Source of the DNA: an uncultured Lachnospiraceae bacterium
Lineage (GTDB): Bacteria > Bacillota > Clostridia > Lachnospirales > Lachnospiraceae
Length of the DNA stretch: 31,805 nt
Assembly (NCBI GenBank): GCA_910587635.1
Contig: CAJUNB010000030.1
Coordinates: 1 to 31,805 of the forward strand
Reading direction: 5' to 3'
The notes beneath the pieces were generated by a model. The model saw only the letters and a list, made by a program, of their open reading frames with translations, searched no databases and had not been told where the DNA came from. Shown one piece after another: positions 23,414-31,669 of this stretch. The translations under genes and the position numbers were made by a program. How positions within the stretch are numbered: position 1 is the first letter of the stretch; every line of letters begins with the position of its first letter.

Positions 23414-24874
23414 CTAAACCGTCTCTTTTGGTATTTGGCCGATAAGCCTTAGAGAACTTCCATCTGTTTTCATTCGATAAACCGGGTGTCTCTCTCCACT
23501 GCCAATGTACACTTCCACTACAATTTCATCTCCTCGTATTTTATAAATCAATGCCAGATAGGGAACGCCCATATCCATACCTTCCTTCTCTGCCTCGGAA
23601 TATGGATAAGTAAATACCGTTTCTTTGTCTGTACCATCAGGATTGATTCTATTCAGCTCTATACCAGTTATCTCTGCTTCTGTCCCTTCTTCGCTCTCTT
23701 TTATAGAAAGAGCTGCTTCCTTAATCTCCTCTGTATAATAAATTTTTCCTTTATAGAACTCCAGGTCATCTATATGGGAATCGCTCTTCGCCAAAACAGT
23801 CAGAGACTTATCCTGCCAACGATACATGGCAATATATTCTTCCCATGTTTCCTGTCCTGCTTTATGAGAGAAAGTATAGAGCACACAGTTCTCATCACAA
23901 TAATCGAACATACTCCATCTGTCGGGAAGTTTGATATCTTTTTCGTCCAGCTCTATTCCTGCTGTCACCTCTGTGGACTGCACTTCCCAATCTCTGACTC
24001 GATCTGTTGACAGCCACCATCGTTTTCCCGCCTCAAAGAGTGTAACAGGGGCATCCAGAGACATCTCATAGACAATATCATAGTCGGCAGTTTCTTCTTC
24101 CCAATGGGTCTCCATATCGCTGAATTCCGAACTGCGCTCCTTATAGATACCGATTCCCTTTTTCCAGTCCTCTTTTCCGTAAGAAGTGATATATCCTCCG
24201 TATCCATAAAAGTCTTCTGTTTCTGTGCAATACCAGGTGCCTGATTGATAGGTATATGTGCGGTTTTCCTCCCATTTCCATGCGCTTCCCCCAAAGCTGT
24301 GGGTAGTAAAAGAATTACCTTTGGCTGTCAATGGTAAATATGGATCACCAAATACTCCTCCTTCCGTAACACTCCGAATAAGATTTTCATCCTGAAAATC
24401 CAACCGATACTTTCCATCACCACTGCTTGCCAAAGCAAATAGAATTCGTGGATATACCCAATAATCCGCTTCCTCTGCATATGTTTTTTCCAGCACCCCT
24501 ATATAGTCCTCTCTTCTGTCTCCATTGAAATCCATTTCTACACTGTCCAGCAATTCCCATCCTTCCGGGACAAAATCAGAAAGAGTGCTTCCCCAGGAAG
24601 GCAGTTTAGGCACTGCCGGGAGCTTTTTGTCAAAATAATAACATTCTGTCAATGCGTTCATTGAAGGGATCAGTATCTTCCTTTGTCTGCTGTCCTGTTG
24701 TCTTTTTAGCTTCTCCAGAAAAACAGCTTTCCGGGACACTTCCTGTAACTGTGCAGGTACCTTTCTTGTCTCCAGCAATCTTTCTATGAAAATTTCTGTT
24801 CGTACACAACCTGTTAAAATCACTATTCCTACGGTTGCCGCCAATAGGAATCTCCTATATTTTTTGTTTAACAT
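23414..24874 (-). CDS. Uncharacterised lipoprotein
   Basis: The 486-residue protein has a lipoprotein signal: basic start, hydrophobic stretch and the lipobox LTGC with Cys23 as the lipidation site. I do not recognise a catalytic domain. DFNGDRREDYIGV (about 117-129) resembles the Asp-rich calcium loop of FG-GAP/VCBS-type repeats. The C-terminal third has propeller-like motifs (IYYTEEI, LNRINPDGTDKETVF, VYRMKTDGSSLRLIG) similar in style to DUF5050-like repeats. AAGGA lies 9 bases before ATG 24874. It is the first gene of a two-gene unit with the WG-repeat protein. A binding or sensing role at the cell surface is inference. Confidence 0.7.
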   Translation of the reverse strand: MLNKKYRRFLLAATVGIVILTGCVRTEIFIERLLETRKVPAQLQEVSRKAVFLEKLKRQQDSRQRKILIPSMNALTECYYFDKKLPAVPKLPSWGSTLSDFVPEGWELLDSVEMDFNGDRREDYIGVLEKTYAEEADYWVYPRILFALASSGDGKYRLDFQDENLIRSVTEGGVFGDPYLPLTAKGNSFTTHSFGGSAWKWEENRTYTYQSGTWYCTETEDFYGYGGYITSYGKEDWKKGIGIYKERSSEFSDMETHWEEETADYDIVYEMSLDAPVTLFEAGKRWWLSTDRVRDWEVQSTEVTAGIELDEKDIKLPDRWSMFDYCDENCVLYTFSHKAGQETWEEYIAMYRWQDKSLTVLAKSDSHIDDLEFYKGKIYYTEEIKEAALSIKESEEGTEAEITGIELNRINPDGTDKETVFTYPYSEAEKEGMDMGVPYLALIYKIRGDEIVVEVYIGSGERHPVYRMKTDGSSLRLIGQIPKETV

Positions 24875-24933
24875 CCGTATTGTTCCTTTTTTGTATTATC
24901 AATGTGGATTCTGTTACAGCATAACAAAGAGGG

Positions 24934-24977
24934 GCATCAAAATATCATCATTTTTGCATCAAAGTTGCATCATAGTG
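24934..24977. repeat. Four 11-bp direct repeats upstream of the lipoprotein gene
   Basis: Units begin at 24934 (GCATCAAAATA), 24945 (TCATCATTTTT), 24956 (GCATCAAAGTT) and 24967 (GCATCATAGTG), a period of 11 bp or about one helical turn. The shared core is CATCA. A -10-like GATAAT (24900-24895, - strand) lies 33 bases downstream, so the repeats would occupy roughly -45 to -90, a usual place for an activator. A different promoter (TTGATC-16-TATGAT, 24996-24969) would instead put the repeats over its -10. Confidence 0.6.
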
Positions 24978-25035
24978 CATAACCTTCAGTGATCAAGGAA
25001 ATACACACACACGATTCACCTCTCATTTTTTGTTA

Positions 25036-25093
25036 AAAAGAAAAACAGACATGTCAATAGATAAGCAATGGCCTATGTATTGTACATGTCTGT
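25036..25093 (-). terminator. Intrinsic terminator of the alcohol dehydrogenase gene
   Basis: ACAGACATGT (25045-25054) and ACATGTCTGT (25084-25093) pair perfectly over 10 bp, extended by CAATA/TATTG past a one-base bulge. On the - strand this is followed by TTTTTCTTTTT. It lies about 55 bases past the alcohol dehydrogenase stop. Confidence 0.8.
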
Positions 25094-25110
25094 CCGATTC
25101 TGCCTCTTCA

Positions 25111-25140
25111 ATATTGGTGCAGAATGTCCTGCACCAATAT
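25111..25140. other. Perfect 12-bp stem-loop in the alcohol dehydrogenase 3' region
   Basis: ATATTGGTGCAG (25111-25122) and CTGCACCAATAT (25129-25140) form a perfect 12-bp stem with a 6-base loop, 7 bases after the alcohol dehydrogenase stop codon. It has no T-tract on either strand. With the terminator hairpin beyond it, the transcript would carry two consecutive stems, which suggests a 3' RNA-stability structure, or a protein-binding palindrome. Confidence 0.85.
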
Positions 25141-25147
25141 ATAAAAT

Positions 25148-26365
25148 TTAGAAATCTACTTCTGTGTCATAATAGCAGCACTTCAACAGTTTTTCCATTT
25201 CCTCCTGACTTGGCTGACGGGGATTGGAACCTGTACACGCATCTAAAATGGCGTTTGCGGCAATCTCAGGAAGCCTTTCCAGGAATATTTCCTCCGGTAC
25301 AAATCCCTGCTCTGCCGGATAGCTGTCCGGTCCATAGTGCTGGATGCAATGAGGAATATTCAGATCGTCGTTCATCTTTCGCAGATAAGCAATGAGCAGC
25401 TGTACTTTTTCATCCAATGTATCGCCACCCAGCTCCATAAAGTCTGCTATCTCTCCATAGCGCTGCTTTGCTGTCTCATCCTTTGCATTGAATGCGATAA
25501 CTTTCGGCAGATACATAGCGTTGGCAGCGCCATGTATAATATGTGCACCGTAATCTGCAAAAACAGCTCCGGTCTTGTGGGCCATAGAATGTACGATTCC
25601 AAGAAGAGCATTGGAAAATGCCATGCCCGCCAGACACTGCGCGTTATGCATGGAATCCCGTTTTGCCATATCCCCATTATAGGAAGCTACCAGATCATGC
25701 TGAATCATCTTGATGGAATGCAGTGCCAGCGGATCTGTAAAATCACAATTTGCAGTGGATACGTAAGCTTCTACAGAATGGGTCATGGCATCCATACCTG
25801 TATGCGCTACAAGCTTTTTGGGCATTGTCTCTGCCAGATCAGGATCTACGATAGCCACATCCGGAGTAATCTCAAAATCGGCAATCGGATACTTGATTCC
25901 CTTCTGATAATCAGTAATGATGGAAAACGCCGTCACTTCTGTAGCCGTTCCTGAAGTAGAGGAAATCGCACAGAAATGTGCCTTCTTTCTCAGGCTCGGA
26001 ATACCGAACACTTTACACATATCCTCAAATGTAATATCGGGATATTCGTATTTAATCCACATCGCTTTTGCCGCATCGATAGGAGAACCGCCTCCCATGG
26101 CAATGATCCAGTCCGGCTCAAACTTCAACATGGCCTCTGCGCCCTTCATCACAGTTTCAACAGATGGATCTGGTTCGATACCTTCAAACAGCTCCACTTC
26201 CATACCTGCCTCTTTCAAATACTGCTGTGCACGGTCCAGAAATCCAAAACGCTTCATGGAGCCTCCGCCTACACAGATCATCGCTCTCTTTCCCTGGAAG
26301 GATTTCAGTGCCTCCAGAGCCCCTTTTCCATGATACAGATCCCGGGGTAATGTAAATCTCGCCAT
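25148..26365 (-). CDS. Iron-containing alcohol dehydrogenase
   Basis: This 405-residue group III alcohol dehydrogenase reduces aldehydes to alcohols with NAD(P)H, an outlet for fermentation electrons. The nucleotide-binding loop MGGGSPIDAAKAMW is near residue 90, and SSTSGTATEVTAF is a family signature. Metal ligands by alignment to the family are Asp192 and His196 (GMDAMTHSVEAY), His259 (GIVHSMAH) and His278 (HGAANA). It resembles the C-terminal half of AdhE and the butanol dehydrogenases; the substrate is not certain. ATG 26365 lies 9 bases after AAGGAGGT, while an ATG at 26374 touches that site. A Rex-like operator is just upstream, implying control by NADH/NAD+ ratio. Confidence 0.95.
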   Translation of the reverse strand: MARFTLPRDLYHGKGALEALKSFQGKRAMICVGGGSMKRFGFLDRAQQYLKEAGMEVELFEGIEPDPSVETVMKGAEAMLKFEPDWIIAMGGGSPIDAAKAMWIKYEYPDITFEDMCKVFGIPSLRKKAHFCAISSTSGTATEVTAFSIITDYQKGIKYPIADFEITPDVAIVDPDLAETMPKKLVAHTGMDAMTHSVEAYVSTANCDFTDPLALHSIKMIQHDLVASYNGDMAKRDSMHNAQCLAGMAFSNALLGIVHSMAHKTGAVFADYGAHIIHGAANAMYLPKVIAFNAKDETAKQRYGEIADFMELGGDTLDEKVQLLIAYLRKMNDDLNIPHCIQHYGPDSYPAEQGFVPEEIFLERLPEIAANAILDACTGSNPRQPSQEEMEKLLKCCYYDTEVDF

Positions 26366-26386
26366 TGTAATCATACCTCCTTCTAT

Positions 26387-26404
26387 TTGTTATTTTCTTA
26401 ACAA
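26387..26404. promoter_or_regulatory. Rex-like operator upstream of the alcohol dehydrogenase
   Basis: TTGTTATTTTCTTAACAA matches the clostridial Rex consensus TTGTTAA-N4-TTAACAA at 13 of 14 defined bases, with perfect TTGTTA/TAACAA arms. It lies 21 bases upstream of the start codon and directly after a -10-like TATAGT (26417-26412, - strand); no convincing -35 is visible. Rex senses NADH/NAD+ and represses fermentation genes in Clostridia. Confidence 0.72.
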
Positions 26405-26515
26405 TATAAATACTATATCATATTTTTTTTATATATGGAGCAATTTAAAGAAAATTTATAGAAATTTTATGTATATTTCTTTAGCGATATCCCTTAGCTT
26501 GCAACTGTCTTTACC

Positions 26516-26995
26516 TCATTTATGATATGGTTCCCCTTTCACAATCCGGTAACCGCGGTAAATCTGTTCCAGAAGTATAATACGCATAAGCTGATGCGGA
26601 AAGGTCATGTCAGAAAAACTGACTGCCAGATCTGCCCTGTCTCTTACCTTTTTATGCAGACCAAGGGAACCGCCTATGATGAAGATAAGATGGCTCTTTC
26701 CCTGCACCCCCAGCTTTTCTATCATGTTGCCAAAAGCTGCAGAATCCAGTTTTTTCCCCTTGATTTCCAAAGTAATGACATAGCCGTTTTCCGGGATTTT
26801 TTTTACGATCCGTTCCCCTTCCCGATCTAATATAGCATCTGTCAGCGCCTGGGAAGCACCTTCCGGTGTCTTTTCATCCTGTACCTCACAGATTTCTAAC
26901 GTACAATATCGTCCCAGACGTTTTGTGTACTCCCGTATGGCATCCCTGAAGTAACTTTCTTTTATTTTTCCTACTGTTATCAATGTAATTTTCAT
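26516..26995 (-). CDS. rlmH: 23S rRNA (pseudouridine1915-N3)-methyltransferase RlmH
   Basis: RlmH is a SPOUT-family methyltransferase that modifies pseudouridine 1915 in helix 69 of 23S rRNA using SAM. The 159-residue length is exact for the family. The start MKITLITVGKIKE, the knot motif LIFIIGGSLGLHKKV and the tail MRIILLEQIYRGYRIVKGEPYHK's final YHK region are diagnostic. ATG 26995 has AGAGGA 5 bases upstream; the frame is open further upstream but overlaps a terminator hairpin. It appears to be a single-gene unit. Confidence 0.98.
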   Translation of the reverse strand: MKITLITVGKIKESYFRDAIREYTKRLGRYCTLEICEVQDEKTPEGASQALTDAILDREGERIVKKIPENGYVITLEIKGKKLDSAAFGNMIEKLGVQGKSHLIFIIGGSLGLHKKVRDRADLAVSFSDMTFPHQLMRIILLEQIYRGYRIVKGEPYHK

Positions 26996-27028
26996 GACAG
27001 TCCTCTGTTTGCGGGATAATTTCTGATA

Positions 27029-27064
27029 GAAAAATAAGCGATGTAAGATCGGCTCCCACATCGC
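27029..27064 (-). terminator. Intrinsic terminator before rlmH
   Basis: On the - strand GCGATGT (27064-27058) pairs with ACATCGC (27044-27038) over 7 bp, followed by TTATTTTTC. It ends transcription from the zinc-ribbon membrane protein gene upstream of rlmH. Confidence 0.65.
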
Positions 27065-27109
27065 CTGTTTTTCATTCTATAGGAAATTGATCCACAATTA
27101 CCTGTAGAA

Positions 27110-27790
27110 TTAACTCCCAAAAATTTCAGCATAAAATTCATCGATCAGATTATCTAAAAATCCTTCATCAATATTGATAAAATTATGGGAAATCAAATTT
27201 TTGATATGCTCAGTACGTCTGAAATACTTTTCCTCTTCCGTGAGGGTTTCCAGAGTAAGGGTATCGTCAATCTGCTCCGCTGTCAGCCTGTCCCGGCACC
27301 ACTCCATGATTTTCTCCTTTAAATTACTTTCGGAAAGTGCTTTGCTCTTATAAGTTTTCGCAGAGCTCATGGAACGGATACCGACTACAATAAAGATCAG
27401 AAAGAGGGCTGACATGACACTATAACTCAAATAGGCCGTTGCACCTTGGAATCCGAAGGGAATAACGCCCATCATCATAAGGACTATGGCAGCCAGCCCC
27501 AAAATGCCCACACCAATCAATGTATAACCGGAGTCCTTGAAATCAGCAGCCTTTTCAGAACTGTCTTTATAGACACCCTGTGACCTGGGAGACTTTTCCT
27601 TCTCTGATTTCTCTTCTCCATTCTCTGCATTTTCCAAAGCCTCTTTCACTTCTTCCGGTACAATGGGCGAAAAATCTGAAACAGGTTCTTCCATTTCCTC
27701 TGGCAGGTTCTCTACCAGATCACTACCGCAATCAGCACATTTTGTAATCCCATCCACATACTCGTATTTGCATTTCGGACACCAGGGCAT
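27110..27790 (-). CDS. Zinc-ribbon membrane protein, unknown function
   Basis: The 226-residue protein starts with a zinc-ribbon (MPWCPKCKYEY, then CADCGSDL), giving CxxC-CxxC ligands at 4, 7, 18 and 21. A long acidic linker (about 27-85) follows, then two hydrophobic helices (about 88-109 and 116-138) and an acidic C-terminal domain without a motif I recognise. AAAGGAGGGG precedes ATG 27790. It is encoded 60 bases after the NfnB-like gene, with no clear terminator between, so it may share that transcript. Confidence 0.8.
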   Translation of the reverse strand: MPWCPKCKYEYVDGITKCADCGSDLVENLPEEMEEPVSDFSPIVPEEVKEALENAENGEEKSEKEKSPRSQGVYKDSSEKAADFKDSGYTLIGVGILGLAAIVLMMMGVIPFGFQGATAYLSYSVMSALFLIFIVVGIRSMSSAKTYKSKALSESNLKEKIMEWCRDRLTAEQIDDTLTLETLTEEEKYFRRTEHIKNLISHNFINIDEGFLDNLIDEFYAEIFGS

Positions 27791-27850
27791 CGCTTTCCCC
27801 TCCTTTTATCCTTTGCTCAAACCCCAAATTCCCCTTCAGATTAGATCAGT

Positions 27851-29242
27851 CTATTCCTGTTTTCCACTTAAATAAGTATCAATCCCTTTTGCTCCTGCTT
27901 TTCCGGCCCCCATTGCCAGTATGACAGTAGCTGCACCTGTGACGGCATCTCCGCCTGCATATACCCCTTCTTTTGTCGTTTTTCCATATTCTTCATCTGC
28001 AATAATACACTTCCATTTATTGACTTCCAACCCTTCCGTTGTAGAAGAAATAAGAGGATTGGGAGACGTTCCAAGAGACATGATAACCATATCCGCTTCA
28101 ATGACAAACTCTGAACCAGACACGGCCACCGGCCTTCTTCTGCCAGATTCATCCGGCTCACCAAGCTCCATACGGATACATTTGATGCCATTTACCCAGC
28201 CGTTTTCATCCGCAAGAATTTCCACCGGATTGGTCAGCAGATCAAAGATAATGCCTTCTTCTTTTGCATGATGTACTTCTTCCACTCTGGCAGGCAGCTC
28301 TTCTTCACTTCTTCTGTATACGATATGTACCTCACCACCGAGACGAAGTGCCGTTCTGGCCGCATCCATAGCAACATTGCCGCCACCTACGACAGCTACC
28401 TTTTTTCCCCGCATAATCGGAGTCGTAGAATCCTCCCGGAATGCTTTCATCAGATTGCTTCTTGTCAAATACTCATTGGCAGAAAAGACACCGTTTGCCT
28501 GTTCTCCGGGAATTCCCATAAATTTGGGAAGTCCTGCACCGGAACCGATAAATACGGCTTCAAACCCCTCTTCCTCCATCAATTCATCTATTGTAACAGA
28601 TTTTCCCACTACCACGTCTGTCTCAATCTTTACACCGAGAGATTTTACATTGTCAATTTCCTTCTGCACTACCTTCTCTTTTGGCAAACGAAACTCGGGA
28701 ATCCCATAGACAAGCACTCCGCCTGCTTCATGTAGTGCTTCAAATATTGTCACATCATAGCCCATTTTAGCCAGATCTCCCGCACAGGTAAGGCCTGCAG
28801 GACCAGAACCGATGACGGCCACTTTTTTATTCTTTTTCTCCTTTGCCCCTTCCGGCTTTATATTGTTTTCACCGGCCCAATCAGCTACAAAACGCTCCAA
28901 CTTCCCTATGGAAATCGGCTCGCCTTTGATCCCCCGGATACATTTGCCTTCACACTGACTCTCCTGAGGACATACCCTGCCACACACTGCGGGAAGAGAA
29001 CTGTCCTGGCTGATGATCTGATAGGCCTCTTCAATATTTCCCTCTTTGATCTGTTCTATAAAGGCCGGAATATTGATTGCCACCGGACAGCCCTTGATAC
29101 ACTGTGCATTTTTACAATTGATACATCTCTTTGCTTCTTCCATCGCCTCTTCTTTATTATAGCCAAGGCATACTTCTTCAAAATTGCAGGCACGTACAGC
29201 AGGCTCCTGCTCTCTTACCGGTACTTTTTTTAATGCATCCAT
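27851..29242 (-). CDS. NfnB/GltA-like NADPH oxidoreductase subunit (glutamate synthase small-subunit family)
   Basis: The 463-residue flavoprotein carries two N-terminal [4Fe-4S] motifs (Cys40, 43, 48, 52 in CINCKNAQCIKGC; Cys87, 91, 97, 101), an FAD motif GSGPAG (145-150) and an NADPH site with AVVGGGNVAMDAA. It is often named homotetrameric glutamate synthase (gltA), but no GOGAT large subunit is encoded here. Its partner upstream is an NfnA/SudB-like protein, so the pair more likely forms the NfnAB complex, which couples ferredoxin, NADH and NADPH by flavin-based electron bifurcation. Its ATG overlaps the partner's TAA as TAATG. NfnAB assignment is family knowledge plus context. Confidence 0.88.
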   Translation of the reverse strand: MDALKKVPVREQEPAVRACNFEEVCLGYNKEEAMEEAKRCINCKNAQCIKGCPVAINIPAFIEQIKEGNIEEAYQIISQDSSLPAVCGRVCPQESQCEGKCIRGIKGEPISIGKLERFVADWAGENNIKPEGAKEKKNKKVAVIGSGPAGLTCAGDLAKMGYDVTIFEALHEAGGVLVYGIPEFRLPKEKVVQKEIDNVKSLGVKIETDVVVGKSVTIDELMEEEGFEAVFIGSGAGLPKFMGIPGEQANGVFSANEYLTRSNLMKAFREDSTTPIMRGKKVAVVGGGNVAMDAARTALRLGGEVHIVYRRSEEELPARVEEVHHAKEEGIIFDLLTNPVEILADENGWVNGIKCIRMELGEPDESGRRRPVAVSGSEFVIEADMVIMSLGTSPNPLISSTTEGLEVNKWKCIIADEEYGKTTKEGVYAGGDAVTGAATVILAMGAGKAGAKGIDTYLSGKQE

Positions 29243-30132
29243 TATTTATCACCTCCGCAGTTTCCGCATCCACCATGATGGGTGCTGCCTTCCTGAAATC
29301 TCAAAAGCTCTCTGCCTTCTTCTGTTTTGTACATTTGCTGACGCTTCATCGCCTGATCGAAATCTACTTTATGTCCGTCAAATTCCGGTCCATCCACACA
29401 TGCAAATTTCACTTCGCCCCCTACTGTCACACGACAGGCGCCACACATGCCCGTACCATCCACCATAATCGGGTTCAGACTGACAACAGTGGGAATATGT
29501 AACTGCTCCGTGAGCCTGCAAACGAATTTCATCATAATCATCGGACCGATGGCAATACATACATCATACTGCTTGCCCTCTTTTTCTACCAAATCCTGAA
29601 TGGTCTGTGTTACCATGCCACTTCTGCCATAGGAACCATCGTCCGTCGTCACATACAGATTTCCGGCCACTTTTTTCATTTCCTCTTCCAGAATCAGCAT
29701 ATCCTTTGTCTTTGCTCCAACGATAACATCGGCCTGAACACCGTTTTCATGCAGCCATTTTACCTGGGGATAGACAGGGGCTGTACCCACTCCTCCGGCA
29801 ACAAACAGGATCTTTTTCTTTTTCAGTGTTTCCTTATCTTCCGAAACCAGCTCAGAGGCACAGCCAAGAGGCCCTACAAAATCATGAAAAGCATCTCCCA
29901 CCTTCATAGCTGCCATTCTCTTTGTCTCTGCACCAACGCCCTGAAATACGATCGTCACACTACCGGATACCCTGTCATAATCACAAATAGTAAGAGGAAT
30001 CCGTTCTCCTTCCTGATCCATTCTGACAATAACAAACTGTCCAGGAGCACAGGACTTTGCTACCCGTTTTGCTTCCACAACCATCAGATAAATATTATCC
30101 GCCAGTTCTCTGGTTTCCAAAATTTGAAACAT
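29242..30132 (-). CDS. NfnA/SudB-like ferredoxin-NADP+ reductase subunit alpha
   Basis: The 296-residue protein has an FAD-binding barrel (GQFVIVR, PLTICDYD), an NAD-binding region (LFVAGGVGTAPVYPQ at 109-123) and a [2Fe-2S] site with Cys230, Cys233 and Cys245 plus Asp225 nearby (VDGTGMCGAC), as in NfnA, where an aspartate is a known ligand. It resembles dihydroorotate dehydrogenase electron-transfer subunits too, but no pyrD is present. The C-terminal HHGGCGNCGGDK (285-296) adds two His and two Cys not needed by the core fold. GGAGG precedes ATG 30132, and a promoter lies about 35 bases further up. Confidence 0.9.
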   Translation of the reverse strand: MFQILETRELADNIYLMVVEAKRVAKSCAPGQFVIVRMDQEGERIPLTICDYDRVSGSVTIVFQGVGAETKRMAAMKVGDAFHDFVGPLGCASELVSEDKETLKKKKILFVAGGVGTAPVYPQVKWLHENGVQADVIVGAKTKDMLILEEEMKKVAGNLYVTTDDGSYGRSGMVTQTIQDLVEKEGKQYDVCIAIGPMIMMKFVCRLTEQLHIPTVVSLNPIMVDGTGMCGACRVTVGGEVKFACVDGPEFDGHKVDFDQAMKRQQMYKTEEGRELLRFQEGSTHHGGCGNCGGDK

Positions 30133-30164
30133 TCTCTTTTCCTCCGTATTTTTTCTTAATCTTT

Positions 30165-30193
30165 ATGATAAAGTATCTTATTCCAAAAGACAA
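30165..30193 (-). promoter_or_regulatory. Promoter of the NfnA/NfnB-like pair
   Basis: A -35 TTGTCT (30193-30188) and -10 TATCAT (30170-30165) are separated by exactly 17 bp; 4 of 6 and 5 of 6 bases match the vegetative consensus. Confidence 0.6.
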
Positions 30194-30230
30194 TCAAAAT
30201 CTTCTTGCATTTACTGGAATATTGTCATTT

Positions 30231-31640
30231 CTAAAAAGAAACTACAGAATAATACCCGTCCTTGTCGACAGCAGCCTTAAACAGCGCTCCATTCTCTGCA
30301 TCCACACAGTACATATTTCCTGTCCTTGTGTCCACGCCGGTGAGATCCTTATAATACTCTACCATGAGATAATAAGACCTCTGATTGATAGAAATGGCAC
30401 TACTGCAAACATACAGGTTACGTCCATTCCGATCAGGAACGGAACAGTTGATATCCGTTATAATCCCTTTCTGCATAAGTCCTACAATCAGAAGATTTAC
30501 GGCACTTGGAAGGTCCAGTACAGCCTGGAAATCAAATTTGTATTGGCGTTGTACCACTCCACTGGCAACCCCGTCTTCGTTATAGGAAATAAAACAATAG
30601 GTACTATCCCCCATAGGAAGTGCAATGGGGTTGTTGTAAGAAATACTGTCCATCGTAGGAACGCTTCCATCTATCGTATAATAGACACTTTCTCCTTTTG
30701 GTACTGTCACTGTAATCATCTGCGGCTGTGTGTAATTTCCTGAATCCAGGCTGATCTCCGGTTCATGGGCCTTGTTCAGATGAATCTGATAGATTTGGAC
30801 AGCTGTCTCGCTTCGAATCCCATAATCATTGATAAAAAATGCCCTAACTGTACAAATTCCATCATCCAGAACAATAGGATTTGTATAGACCTGACTCCTT
30901 TCATCCGGTTCACTTCCATCCAGTGTATAATAGACTTTTCCAGAAGTATTGGCCGAAAGTTTCAGCCGCAGTATTGTGTCATAGGTTCCCTGCTCATAAT
31001 TAAATTCGGGAGGATTTGCAATATATTTTGTAAATGTGTTTATAATCTTGTCAGAATGGCTGGACAGAACGAGCTGATTGACAGCTTCATAATCTTCAGC
31101 TTTTTCATAAATACCGATCAGACCCCTGTAAGCTTCTTCATTTTCACCATCGGCGGCAATTATTTCCTGGAAGACAGCGATGGCCTTTGAAGTCTGTCCA
31201 TCAAGCAGATGGTATTCTCCCAGTGCATATTTCAGTTCCATATTGGAGTTATCCATTTCCACTGCCTTCAGCATATTTTCAATAGCTTTTGGATAATTTT
31301 TTTCAGAAGCGGCTTTCCTGGCCCGGTCAACTCTGGCTTCCATCGTTCCCATGTGGTTTGACAATAATAATCCAACAGCCAGCATTATAATAAGAATAAC
31401 AGCTATCATTGTGCTGATAAAACTGATTTTGATCTCCTGTTTTTCTTTCTTTTCTCTCTGTGCTTCTTTTTCCTCCTTTTTTTCGCTCTCAATAAGATGA
31501 TTGGTAATTCCTTCCAATGCACCGGTAATCTTTTCTTCTATCTCCGGATCAAAATCGGGAACCATATGTATTTCATATCCGCATTTCGGACAATAAAGCT
31601 TGTCCTCTTCCAGTTCGTATCCGCAGCTTTCGCATTTCAT
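30231..31640 (-). CDS. Zinc-ribbon, TPR and chitobiase-C-type domain membrane protein
   Basis: The 469-residue protein has a zinc ribbon at 1-21 (Cys3, 6, 17, 20), a charged Lys/Glu-rich stretch (50-70, probably coiled), one membrane helix (about 74-94), TPR-like helices (about 103-190), and two chitobiase/hexosaminidase C-terminal (FN3-like) domains marked by VYYTLDGSEPD (237-247) and VYYTIDGSVPT (319-329). A final region with no recognised domain follows. The orientation suggests a cytosolic zinc ribbon and external binding domains. AAAGG lies before ATG 31640. The function is unknown. It is separate from the NfnA gene by 98 bases that hold that gene's promoter. Confidence 0.82.
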   Translation of the reverse strand: MKCESCGYELEEDKLYCPKCGYEIHMVPDFDPEIEEKITGALEGITNHLIESEKKEEKEAQREKKEKQEIKISFISTMIAVILIIMLAVGLLLSNHMGTMEARVDRARKAASEKNYPKAIENMLKAVEMDNSNMELKYALGEYHLLDGQTSKAIAVFQEIIAADGENEEAYRGLIGIYEKAEDYEAVNQLVLSSHSDKIINTFTKYIANPPEFNYEQGTYDTILRLKLSANTSGKVYYTLDGSEPDERSQVYTNPIVLDDGICTVRAFFINDYGIRSETAVQIYQIHLNKAHEPEISLDSGNYTQPQMITVTVPKGESVYYTIDGSVPTMDSISYNNPIALPMGDSTYCFISYNEDGVASGVVQRQYKFDFQAVLDLPSAVNLLIVGLMQKGIITDINCSVPDRNGRNLYVCSSAISINQRSYYLMVEYYKDLTGVDTRTGNMYCVDAENGALFKAAVDKDGYYSVVSF

Positions 31641-31669
31641 AATTGGGAACCTTTCTTTGGATGATGTTG

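Noticed and set aside
27851..29242. Glutamate synthase proper
   Set aside because: No GOGAT large subunit lies nearby, and the immediate partner is an NfnA/SudB-like subunit, so the Nfn-type complex is the better reading.
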